From contig NC_134876.1 in assembly GCF_041734735.1 (NCBI RefSeq), positions 19,726,269 to 19,790,268 on the forward strand: 64,000 bases of DNA, read 5' to 3'. The position numbers and the translations under genes are program-made. Under the pieces are notes generated by a model. The model did no database searches. It was not told the origin of the DNA and worked only from the letters and a program-made list of their open reading frames with translations. Position 1 is the first letter of the stretch. Each line of letters opens with the position of its first letter. This DNA is from Babylonia areolata. Taxonomy: Eukaryota > Mollusca > Gastropoda > Neogastropoda > Buccinidae. This document shows positions 46,105 to 58,800 of the stretch, in pieces.

Positions 46105-49100
46105 CTGTCAGGGACAGAGGAAGGATCAAAGGTAATAATGATAATGATGACGACGATGATACCAATAATAATGACAATATGATAATAACAATAATACTAA
46201 TAACAACAATAACTATACTACTACTGCCATTTCAAAGGACGGGTCAAAGGTATTAATAATAAGATCAATCATCATCATGACAATAACAACTATAATAATA
46301 CAAATATTTCAAAGGAAAGACCAAAGGTAATAATTATAATAATCATATTCAAAATCATAACAATAAGAACATCAATAGTACTACTACTACTAACAACAAA
46401 AACAGCAATAATAATGCTAATAGTAATACTAAAAATATTTCAAAAGAGAAGTCAAAGGCAATAATAATCATAATCACAATAATAAGAACATCAATAATAA
46501 TAATGATAATAACCAAACAATTCCAACATCAACAACAATAATAATAATAATACCAACATTAACATTGACATCAACAACAACAACAACAATAACAACAATA
46601 ACAACAACTATAACAATAATTATACCTGCTGAATCTTCTATGCAGACACAAAAGGAAGTGCTTTCAGACCAGTCATTCACATGCATACATGACAGATTGT
46701 GAGGGATGAAAGACTGAAAGTGAATTCCTGTCAACAGAAAGGTAGAGACAGCACAAGCCAGAAAGACAGAACATGAATTCCTGTCAACAGAAAGCTGAAG
46801 ACAGTGTAGACCAGAAAGAGGAAACAGCAAGTGGGTTGGGGGTGGGATGGGGTTATTTTGGAAAGAGGTTTTCAAACTCGGACTTGAAAGATCTGATCGT
46901 TGATATTTGACAAAGCAAGAGAGGGAGATCGTTCAAGTACATGTGTACACACACACACACACACACGAAGACACACACAAAGACACACATTCACACACAC
47001 ATGCACACACATACATACACACAGAGACACACACACACATACAAACACACACACATACACACATACATCCTCCCACCCCCCACAGAGACAAACTGACCAG
47101 GTGAGGATGGAAAGCCATACAGCTGATGGTTCCTATCCGCTGACCCAGGAAGCCCTCGTGATAGCGGATGGTGCTGAGCGTGTCCCCGCTCTCATTGTAC
47201 ACGTTCAGCGACTGGCTCATCGTGCCACTGTCACCACACAGCACAGCAAACACTCATTGTACACGTTCAGCGACTGGCTCATCGTGCCACTGTCACCACA
47301 CAGCACAGCAAACACTCATTGTACACATTCAGTGACTGGCTCATCGTGCCACTGTCACCACACAGCACAGCAAACACTCAGTGTACACGTTCAGTGACTG
47401 GCTCATTGTGCCACTGTCATCACAGCACAGCAAACACTCACTGTACACGTTCAGCGACTGGCTCATCGTGCCACTGTCACCACACAGCACAGCAAACACT
47501 CATTGTACACGTTCAGCAACTGGTTCATCTTGCCACTGTCATCACACAGCACAGCCAGACACTCAGTGTACACGTTCAGCGACTGGCTCATCGTGCCACT
47601 GTCACCACACAGCACAGCAGACACTCACTGTACACATTCAGTGACTCATTGTGCCACTGTCACCACACAGCACAGCAAACACTCAGTGTACACGTTCAGC
47701 GACTGGCTCATCGTGCCACTGTCACCACACAGCACAGCAGACACTCACTGTACACATTCAGTGACTCATTGTGCCACTGTCACCACACAGCACAGCAAAC
47801 ACTCATTGTACACATTCAGCGACTGGCTCATCGTGCCACTGTCACCACACAGCACAGCAAACACTCATTGTACACATTCAGCGACCGGCACATTGTGTTA
47901 CCTTCACCACACAGCACAGCAAACACTCAGTGTACACATTCAGTGGCACAATGTGCCACTGTCACCACGCTGCACAGCCAACACTCAGTGTACACGTTCA
48001 GTGGCACATTGTGCCACTGTCACCACACTGCACAGCAAACACTCACTTTCCTTTTTCAACACTCTCTGCGGGATTAATCAAGGCAGTACACTCCACAGCT
48101 GAGTTCTATGGATCCATATCTACATCTTCAATAAGTGTTTGTGCATGCATTAATGTGTGTGTGTGTGTGTGTGTGTGCTCTTGTGTGCTTTGTGTCTGAA
48201 TGACATGCTACTGCAAAGTGCTTTCCAGAGGTTTGAAAGAGCTATTTACAATTATAATCATTATTACTATTACATATACTATCAATTTCATTATTCTTAT
48301 TGAAATATGGACTGTTAGATCCTATAGTCTTAAAAGGCCACAAGGTCAGTGAATTCATATCCACACACACACACACACAACACACACACACTCACACAGA
48401 ATGTCAATCCGTCACTAAAATGACATACATGTGTACAACTATAAACATTTGCAAAGGCCACAACCAAACTGACAAAACCAGAACATCTGACACTTCAAAG
48501 CAAAAGAACAACACAGGACACTTTACCATGCGATCACGTCTGCCCTGGGATGCATGTCGACTGCGGTAAAGCCACGACAGTTGGTGTTGTGAACTCGCAC
48601 AGACTCGGTGAAGCGTGGATCCCAAAACCTGAGGTCCCCCATTGCACTGCCCACACATTCAACACATCCATTCATCAGTCTATCACTGTTGTTCAGTTTA
48701 AACAGCATTTCATTTGAATATAACACCATACAAACTGTTGTGTATAGACCAGCCTGTCACAGAGGGCCATAAATGGCCTGAAGGCACTGTCAATACCAAT
48801 CCTGTACAACCTAAAATAAAAAATTGTATTAAAAATGTTAAAACAAGAGAGGCAAGGCCTTCAAGACTCACTTGTGATACACTTAAAAAAAAAAAAAAAT
48901 CTAATCGTTAAAATGTGTTCTGTATTTGTTATAATTAAAGCTTTGGGTTAAAAGAAAAAGAAAAAACAAATCCTAACGGCAGATTCGAACTCCGCATGTT
49001 CGGGTGAGAAGAAACTGTCTTATCCATTACACTATTGTGGCTCCTTAACTGACATTCAAAAATATAATACTTAAACATGCTTTTTTAAAGGGCGATAAAT

Positions 49101-51412
49101 CGATTGCGGTATTTGCAGTGAGAACGCTGTTTAAATCATATTATTCTGGTGTATCTTGAGCATTCAAAAATCTTTAAGGACAATTAAAAATTCTTTTTTA
49201 AGTCCACGGTAAAGGAGACGTGGCTATCGCTGCAATCACACTGCAACATTTAGCCGTTTTCTCTGGATCTAGATAGATGTACAAGTTTCAGTTAGTTACA
49301 CCCGGTTGACACAGTCGATTCAATTTCTCTTTTATGTTCATTCTAGTTTTATAGTTTTAAAGTTGATATGAAAATTGAATATTTTGTTAAACTAATAACA
49401 CGTAGAGGCAAGTACAAGTACTTCTAAACGTCTTATGAAGTGAAAAGGACTTCATTTTGAGAAAAGACTGGAAATTTTTACGTTTCATCAATTCAAGGGT
49501 ATTAACTCACATGGTTTATTATTTTTAACTGTGAATTCCGACTGATTCTGTGGATATTTTTATGGCAGTTTGGGGCATAATCCAGTAAGTGATGAGGCGT
49601 TCACAAATCTTTCTCTGAATAAATATTTAACGGTCTCCTTCTCCAACTTTCCATCACGTGTTATCGTGTATTGTCGATTGAATAATTATAGGATTGAAAG
49701 GGCAGGTCAACAACTTGAAACAAAATGGTGTCGTTCGCATTTGCGTTTGCAAAGAATATGAGCACGCGCTTTGAATGAGTATAAATATGTGTACGCAACT
49801 GATTTTTGCCCATGACCTTCAGGGCTCAGCCAATATATCTATAAAGTCCACTCATATTAATTTTAGCATTTTCCAAAAAAGACCACTTAGGCAAATGAAC
49901 AAAGTGAAAGCCCTGTACACTGAGAGTAAAACACACAAGCTTTTTATGTACTGAGTACAAAAAGGAGGAGTTTGTATTATACTCCATGTTTGGTGTTAAA
50001 TATACTTACCATGTCAAACTGATGCAAACTAGGCCTATTAAGATGAGAAAGATCAGTTTAAAGCAAATTAAGTCCCCTAGCATTAATTACAGATTAATTT
50101 CCCTTTTTCACTATCTGCACCAAAACGTTTGCAAAATAAATAAAACTTCCATGCTTAGCAAAAGAAGTTCCTGTTTGAACAAAAAATGATAAGATAATAA
50201 TGACTGCTCTTGCTGTTGTGTCAGAATATCAGATGAAAGTGCCAAGTTTAGAGAATAAAAAATAAATAAATATAACAGTAAATGCAGATTGCATATAATT
50301 TGGCTTCTTTTAAAAAAATTTGTTCGTGCCCATCCTGGAGGTGCAATATTGTTTTAAACAAGATGACTGGAAAGAACTGAATTTTTCCTATTTCTATGCC
50401 TAATTTGGTGTCAACTGACAAAGTATTTGCAGAGAAAATGGCAATGTTAAAGTTTACCATGGACACACAGACACACACACACACACACGGACAACTGAAT
50501 ACCAGGTTAAAACATAGACTTACTTTGTTTACAGAAGTGAGTCAAAAAATCCTTAAAAAGAAAGAAAGGCATAAATACAGTAATATTCATGCATCCAAGC
50601 TAGGTTCTAGGCAAAGTTTTGTGGTGTAAAGTCTCCTCCAAAAAAATATAGTATCCAGTTTTAATGCAGATTCATGTGATACAACTTGTACGGAGGTCTG
50701 TTCTGTTCAGTTCAGCTTCTCAAGGAGGCATCACTGTGCTCGGACTAATCCATATACGCTGCACCAAATCTGAAAAGCAGATGCCTGACCAGCAGTGTAA
50801 CCCAAAGCGCTTAGTCAGGCCTTGAGGTCTATATTTTGACATCACTTTCTCACGCAATGAGTGCTGAAGCCCTGAGATGACCAGTTGCAAAATACATTCC
50901 TCTGAGATCAAGATAAACACTGAGCAGAACAATATCAATGGCCAATTGTCACATGCACTGCTCATCAAGGGACAAAGCCAGCCACAAATGCTCAGCTAGT
51001 AATTTCTAACTCCACACAAATAATGATGATAGCAAAATTATTTAAAGTCATAGTCTAAATAATAATGATAATCATAACAAAAGTAATTATACAGTGCTGA
51101 ATCTTGTATAAAGACAGTTCACAGTGCTTACACACCAGTCATTCACACACAATCATAGCTCTGATTCAGAAGAATGAAAGACAAAACCTTTTAATACATG
51201 TAAAGTACAAAGCTAGAGAAACTGCAGACTGGGCAGAGGAAAGAGGAGTTCGGGGTTATTCTGAGAAGAGGTAGGTTTCAAGACAATGGAGGAAGGTGGC
51301 AGAATGGTTAAGACGCTCAGCTGCCAATACAGAGAGTCCGTGAGGGTGTGGGTTCGAATCCCGCTCTCGCCCTTTCTCCCAAGTTTGACTGGAAAATCAA
51401 ACTGAGCGTCTA

Positions 51413-51443
<31 letters not shown>

Positions 51444-52795
51444 CGTGTGCAGCACGCACTTGGCGCACTGAAAAAGAACCCATGGCAACGAGAGTGTTGT
51501 CCTCTGGCGAAATTACGTAAAATGAAATCCACTTTCATAGGTACACAAATATGTAAGCATGCACTCAAGGCCTGACTAAGCGCGTTGGGTTATGCTGCTG
51601 GTCAGGCATCTGCTCAACAGATGTGGTGTAGCGTGTATGGATTTGTCCGAACGCAGTGACGCCTCCTTGAGAAAGTGAAACTGAAACTGAAACTTCAAGA
51701 CCAGACTTGAAAGAGCTGAGTGCAGAGATCTTACAAAGTGAAAGAGGGAACTCATTGCTAGTGTAAGGTCCAGAGACAGAGAAAGAACTGTGGCTGACTG
51801 TGGAGTGTTTGAATCTGGGAATGTGAAACAGTGGATCTGCAGCTGATCATAGAGACTGAGATCGGGTGTGGAGGTGAAGGCAGTCACAGAGATGGGAAGG
51901 GGGCAGGTCACCCTGACACTTTACCTGGCACTGACAATTTTGCCCTCGCTGCCTCTCTGGAGGTGAACCTTGATCACACAGCTGGCGTGTTCTCGTAATG
52001 TCATCACTCGGCTGAAACACACCACCACATTTCTTTAGTCATTAACATTCAGCACCATGTTATGTTGTGACATGTTATTCAAGAGATTGTTGTTTTCAGT
52101 ACATTTCTTTAAAGCTTTTTCTCTATTTTTTGCTAATATTTCTTTATCATATTTCTGGTTTTTTTTATTTTCCGTCAATGAAGAAATCCCCATACAGAGC
52201 ACCTTAAAAAGAACAAAAAAAACAGAAAATTAAATGCTTCATGACTTGCATGCAACTACCCCCCCCCCCCCCCCCAAAACAATCCCCCCCCACCCCCATC
52301 CCTCCCCCACCCCCAAAAAATGTTCTTGTCACTATGGGTGTTGTTTCCCTACGCATCACCGAAGAGGTGTTGCAATCATTACTCCATTGCTACCAAATCT
52401 GTAGATTTTTTTTTCTTTTTTTTTTCAATTGTTTGTTGTTTTTTTAAACTTCTATAAGCAACACATCACACATTGATCACACCATTTCCTGTAAGTTCTT
52501 CAGGCTGGGGCACTGTCCAGGAGAGTTTCCCCTGAAAATCAGTGGGGTTCCAGGGGCTGCCTTAGGCCACTGGTAGAATCCAGGGGGGCTTAGCCGAAAA
52601 CAAAATGACTGATTTTTAAGAGGTATGGGGGCCTCTCCTGAAGGCTAAAACAATAATTCACAGTTTCTTCTCTGATCCATACTCATCAATTTTTTTTCCT
52701 CTAAAAATTTTTTTCCCCTCTGAAATCAGCTGCTCTTCCGCTGAAAATAGCAAATCTGCTGAGAGTTCCCTAGCCTGGTTCTTGCCACAGTAGGT

Positions 52796-52841
<46 letters not shown>

Positions 52842-55800
52842 GTTGCCCTGAACCTCACCACTCAGTGGGCGCCAGCCTGCGGTCAAAGAGGCGCACGGTG
52901 CCGTCCCCACAGCCGGCGATGAGGAGGGAGCGTCCTGACATGTCGCTGATCAGGCTGGTGACACAGCTCTCCGCCCCCGTCGGGATGTCCTGCACACAGC
53001 ATCACCAGTGATGCTTTCACACTGGGGTTCAACACTAACAAGGTGGTAGAATGGATAAGACGCTTGTACAGTGTCCCTGAAGGTCTGGGTTCAAATCCTG
53101 CTCTTGCCCTTTCTCCAAAGTTTGACTGGAAAATCAAACTGAGCATCTAGTCATTCAGATCAGACGATAAACTGAGGTCCCGTGTGCAGCAAACACTAAG
53201 CGCACTGAAAAAGAACCCATGGCAATGAAATTGTTGTCCTTTCCAAAATTTCTGTAAAAAGAAATCCACTCTGACAGGTACACAAATAAAAATGCATGCA
53301 CTTGAGGCCTGACAAGTGCATTTGGTTATGCTGCTGTCAGGCATCTGCCTGCCAGATGTAGTGTAGCATATATGAATTGTTCCAAATGCAGTGACGCCTC
53401 CTTGAGACACTGAAACAGTAACCAGCACAAGCAGCAATAACAGCAGCAACATACACATGCTCTGGTACAGACACACATACTCTCACACACACATTCACTC
53501 CAAAGTTTCAAGTTTAATAAACATTTTACTCTTACCAGGGAGCATGGAAGATTTCAACAACATGGCCAACGAAAAAATGGTCAAAAAAAAGTTGTCAAAC
53601 AAAATTAAAACACCATTTTCCAAAGCTATAAATTTGCTTAATTTCAACTGTACATAGTCACTACCATTTAGCAAATTGCAGAAACTGAAAACAGGTTTTG
53701 GAGCAACATACTTTTTTTTTTCTTTTTTTTTTTTTTGCAAATACTTTTTACATAATTCAGCAAATTTTGGACATTCCATAATTAAATGAAATTTGTCTCC
53801 AATGACTGGTGTTTCACACTTTGCAGATTTATAATTCATGTGGCATGCCACTTCATCTCCCCATTCCCGAGTCCAATCCATAACATGTGATAACTGCACC
53901 TGAATTTAAGGAAATCATGTTCATGCACACACACACACACACACACACACAAACATGCCCACAAACTCAAACACACACTCTCTCACACACATGAATACAT
54001 ACATGCACACATGTACACACACACTCTCATGCTCACTCACTCAAACTCACAGACATACACACTCACACACTCACAATCACACACACTAGACAGATATATA
54101 TTCAACAGGGTTAAGTTTAAAACTATGCTCAACACCACCACCATGACAACCATCACCACCCACCCACATAAAAGAGCAGAAAAACAAAGGGAAAAAAAGA
54201 AAAATAAAGGGTGCAAGACTGACAAATGAAGCAATCGATCAATCTTGCACATATGCACATACACATACATACACAACACACACATATATTCTCATACACA
54301 CAAAAACATATACTCTCACACCCACATAACACATTCACTCACATACAACCTCCCCCCCTCCCCGCCCCCACATACACACAAACACTATTTCTTGGCCACA
54401 CAACACACACACACATATGCACGCACACACACAAGCACACACACATAATCTTACACCCACATAACATGTTCACTCAAATAAAAACACCCTACACATACAC
54501 AAGCATACACCCTCCCCCCCCCACACACAAATCCCCCCCCCACTCCCCCACCTCCTCCCCCACACCCACATACCTGTTTTTTGGCCTCAGTGCGCATGTC
54601 CCACAGAGTGATGTTACGTACATCCCCAGAGCAGATCAGAGTGGCATTCTCCTGCTCCCAGTGCGTCACCAGGCCATACCCTGAATGACACACATTATAA
54701 AAAGACTGCTTCATTATCTCTAAAGAGAAATGGCTGATACATTTCCTGACAAAAATGTGAAAAAGATAATAGTAATAAATTAAAAAAATTATATAAAAAA
54801 AGAGGCATTTCAACTGCAAAACAACACAAAGTTTTACCATTCAATAAAATTACAACCTCATAAACAAATATATATTGCAGCACATGCTCCTACGCACATT
54901 CTAATCTATGTATCCAGAAAGAGCAAATTATCATGAAAATGAAATAATATCACTAATAATTCTAATAAATAATAAACAGCAAAGTTCCATTATGAAGATC
55001 CTCATGGGAGACCTGAATGCCAAGGTAGGCGCCGACAACACAAACAGAGAGCTCATCATGGGCAGACACGGCACTGGAGTACAGAATGAGAATGGAGAAC
55101 TTTTCATAGAGTTCTGCACCTTCAATGAACTGGTCATTGGAGGCACCTTGTTTCCCCACAAGACCATCCATAAGACCACATGGGTTTCCCCTGACGGCAA
55201 GACCGAGAACCAGATCGACCACATCACCATCGGTCGTAAGTGGAGACGAAGCCTGCACGACGTCAGGGTAAAGCGCGGCGCAGACGCAGCATCGGATCAC
55301 CACCTGGTTGTGGCAGCACTCAAAACCAAGCAGAAGGCCTACAACGACCAGGCTGCAAGACCATCGCACAAGTACAACGTGCACAGCTTGAAGGAGAAAC
55401 CCAAAGCAGAAGAGTTCAAGATTGAATTGAGGAACAAGTTCAGTGTGCTTTCCCAACTCCCAGAGGACTCAATAGAAGAACATTGGCACAGCCTTCGAGA
55501 GACCTGGACAACAACTTGCAAGACAGTCCTGGGCAAGAAAACGAGGAAGCACAAAGAGTGGCTATCAACAGACACCTGGACACTCATCACTGAGAGGAAG
55601 CATTTGAAAGACCAGATCAACTGCACGCAAGATCAAGCTGAGAGACATGAGCTACAAGCACAGTACTGGGAGACGAACCGACAAGTAAAGCGAAGTGCGA
55701 GAAAAGATAAAAGAACCTACATCGAGGAACTGACAGCAGAAGCTGAGAGTGCAGCAGGTCAGCGGAACATGAAGCGCCTGTATGAGATCACCAGGACACT

Positions 55801-58800
55801 CTCCGGGAAAAACAGCAACCCAAGCCGGCCCGTCAAGGACAAAGACGGAAACACCATCCTTGGTGAAGAAAAGCAGAGAACAAGATGGGCGGAGCATTTC
55901 AAAGAAACGCTCAACCGACCAGCACCACCCGCCCCACCAGACATCCCGCCACCTACCAAGCTCCTCGCCATCAACACCAACCCTCCCAGCAAGACCGAGA
56001 TCGTCAAGGCCATCAAGTCCCTCAAGTCAGGAAAGGCAGCCGGCCCAGATGGAATTCCACCTGAAGCTCTGAAGGCCGACATCCAGACTTCAACTGAGAT
56101 GCTGCACCCTCTCCTTTGCAAGATCTGGGAACAGGAGCGAGTGCCAAAAGACTGGAAAAGAGGACATCTTGTAAAGCTGCCAAAGAAAGGGGACCTTTCA
56201 TCCTGCAACAGCTGGCGGGGAATCATGCTGTTGTCTATTCCGGGCAAGGTACTGAGCAGAATCATTCTTGAGAGACTGAAGAACGCTTTGGACAAGACAC
56301 TTCGGGACGAACAAGCAGGCTTCCGACAAGATCGCTCGTGCACGGATCACATCGCAACCATGCAGTCCCTGGAGTGGCAGACCCCCCTGTACACAGTCTT
56401 TGTCGACTTTCAAAAAGCTTTTGACAGTGTCGACCGAGATGTCATCTGGAGACTGATGTACCACTATGGATTTCCACCAAAGTTTGTAACTATCATCCAG
56501 CAAATGTACGAAGACGCCACCTGTCAAGTGATCCACGACGGGAAACTGACGGAACCTTTCAGTGTGCAAACCGGCGTCCGTCAGGGTTGTTTGCTCTCAC
56601 CGACCATTTTCCTGATGGTGGTCGACTGGGTCATGAGGCAGTCTACAGCAGATCGGAGGACAGGCATCCAGTGGACTTTCACTAAACAGCTGGAGGACCT
56701 AGACTTCTCTCCCACAGGCAGCAAGATGCGCAGGAGAAACTATGTCGTGTGGCAGAAGAAGCTGAGAAGACTGGACTCCAAATCAACATTGGGAAAACAG
56801 AGGTCATGAGGGTCAACAACAAGAAGCAAGATCCAGTGCAACTACACCAAGAGAACATCAAGGAGGTTGACAAGTTTGTCTACTTAGGCAGTGTTGTCAG
56901 CAAAGACGGGGGGACGGACGAAGACATCAAGAGCCGTATCAACAAAGCAAGACACGCCTTCAACACCCTTCGACCAATCTGGAGATCGACAGCCCTCTCA
57001 ATCCGCAACAAGATCCGGATTTTTAACACCAACGTGAAGTCGGTTCTACTCTATGGCTCAGAGACATGGAGAGTGACAAAGACCAGCACCCACAAGCTTC
57101 AGACATTCACCAACAGATGTCTAAGAAACATCCTGAACATCAGATGGCCAGAGGTTGTCTCCAATGAAGAACTTTGGAACATGACAAAACAGGCCCCACT
57201 GGAGACGGAAATCAAGAAACGGAAATGGGGATGGATAGGCCATACACTACGCAAGCCTGCAACATACACCACAAGACAGGCTCTTGATTGGAACCCACAG
57301 GGGAAAAAGAAAGTTGGCCGTCCGAAGCAGACCTGGCGGAGAAGCATTGAGGCAGAGACAAGGGCGGCCGGAATGACGTGGGCCGAACTGAAGAAGACCA
57401 GCCAGAGCCGGGTGCGTTGGAGGAGTGTTGTTGCGGCCCTATGTTCCCCACGGAATCAACAGGAATAAGTCAAGTAAGTCAAAGTTCCATTAGAAAGATA
57501 TTATATCAATAACATATCTTTTGAAACAAAAAACCAATAAGTAAAGGTAACATAAATTTAAACGAAATAAAGGAAATTTAGTACACAAAATACATAACTG
57601 AATATCAAAATACAATTTTCACATTATTGATAGAATGCTCAATTAAATAATCAAATATTACTAGGAGTGATTTTATATACAAACATTTCTGACACACAAA
57701 TGCAGCACACTGAAGCATATAAACAAAAGCCAAATTAAATAATTATAAATAAATAAGAATAAGTAAACATTCATCCAACAATTATACCAATTAAAACCCT
57801 GAATAAATGAACATTCACCATCATTCTAATCTATACCCTGGGTAAGCGAACATTCACCTGACCATCATTTTAATCTATATACCCTCAATAAGTGATATAT
57901 TAACACCCATGACTATGTGAACCATCATTCCAATTTGTACCCTGAAAAAGTGAACATTCAACCATCATACTAATCTACACCCTGAATATGTGAACATTCA
58001 CCTGACCATCATTCCAATCCATACCCTGAATAAGTGAACATTCACACAACCATCATTCCACACTGTACACTGATAAGAGATAAGATAAGATAAGATAAGA
58101 AGATAAGATAAGATAAGAATAACTTTATTATCTCCAACTGGAGAAATTTGGTCAGGTGCATTATCACAACACAGACAAGTAAACAACATGGGGACCATAA
58201 CTGTAAAAGCCAACAACAGCCCCAACAAATATTACGAAGATACAAATGTAAAAAATATCACATACATCGTTTCATACATACATCCACACACTGCAGGTAA
58301 TAACTAGTATTCTTAATGTAAAAACAGAAAGAATTAAGAAACATTATTTGAATATAATTATAAACATAGCCTACTATACTGCACATTGATTATAATAGAC
58401 AGATAAGATAAGAATAAAGATGAATTGCGGAAAACCACAACCAGATAATCAGCACACACCCGCACCGCACCCCCCCCACGCCCCCCCCACACACGCGGAT
58501 AACTTGATTAAACAAGAGTAATAAACATATGTTCTCAAATAAAAGCATTTCACATATTCGCTTTTAAAAACATTGCAATTACTTATTACATCGTAATTAT
58601 TAAACAGAAAATTCACTTGGTACTCATATGACTTGCAAGTGCACTGTAACAAATTGTTAAATGGGAGTAAAATTTGTTGTTGTTTTTTTAAATCAACAAT
58701 GAATAATCAATCAAATAACAATTGTCCATCTCCTGAAACAAGGTACATGAACTCACCTTTGGTGACAGGCAACATGTCTGTGATGGCGAAGAAAGAGGAC

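Noticed and set aside
45434-46177. 247-residue minus-strand open frame
   Set aside because: Low-complexity CA and G-rich translation crossing the last raptor exon out of frame.
47319-48102. Plus-strand frames of about 200-250 residues with a Tyr-Thr-Phe-Ser-Asp repeat
   Set aside because: Translation of the 62-bp minisatellite antisense to raptor; no independent support.
48970-49044. Minus-strand tRNA gene
   Set aside because: A and B boxes are present, but the two acceptor-stem halves do not pair and a SINE-like body follows.
51294-51372. tRNA-Leu/Ser-like gene with long variable arm
   Set aside because: It is the head of a SINE with core, tail and target duplication, not a stand-alone tRNA gene.
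57493-58440. Additional raptor exon between G and H
   Set aside because: Exons G and H join in phase and the joined protein is continuous with human raptor; no coding segment is needed or seen.
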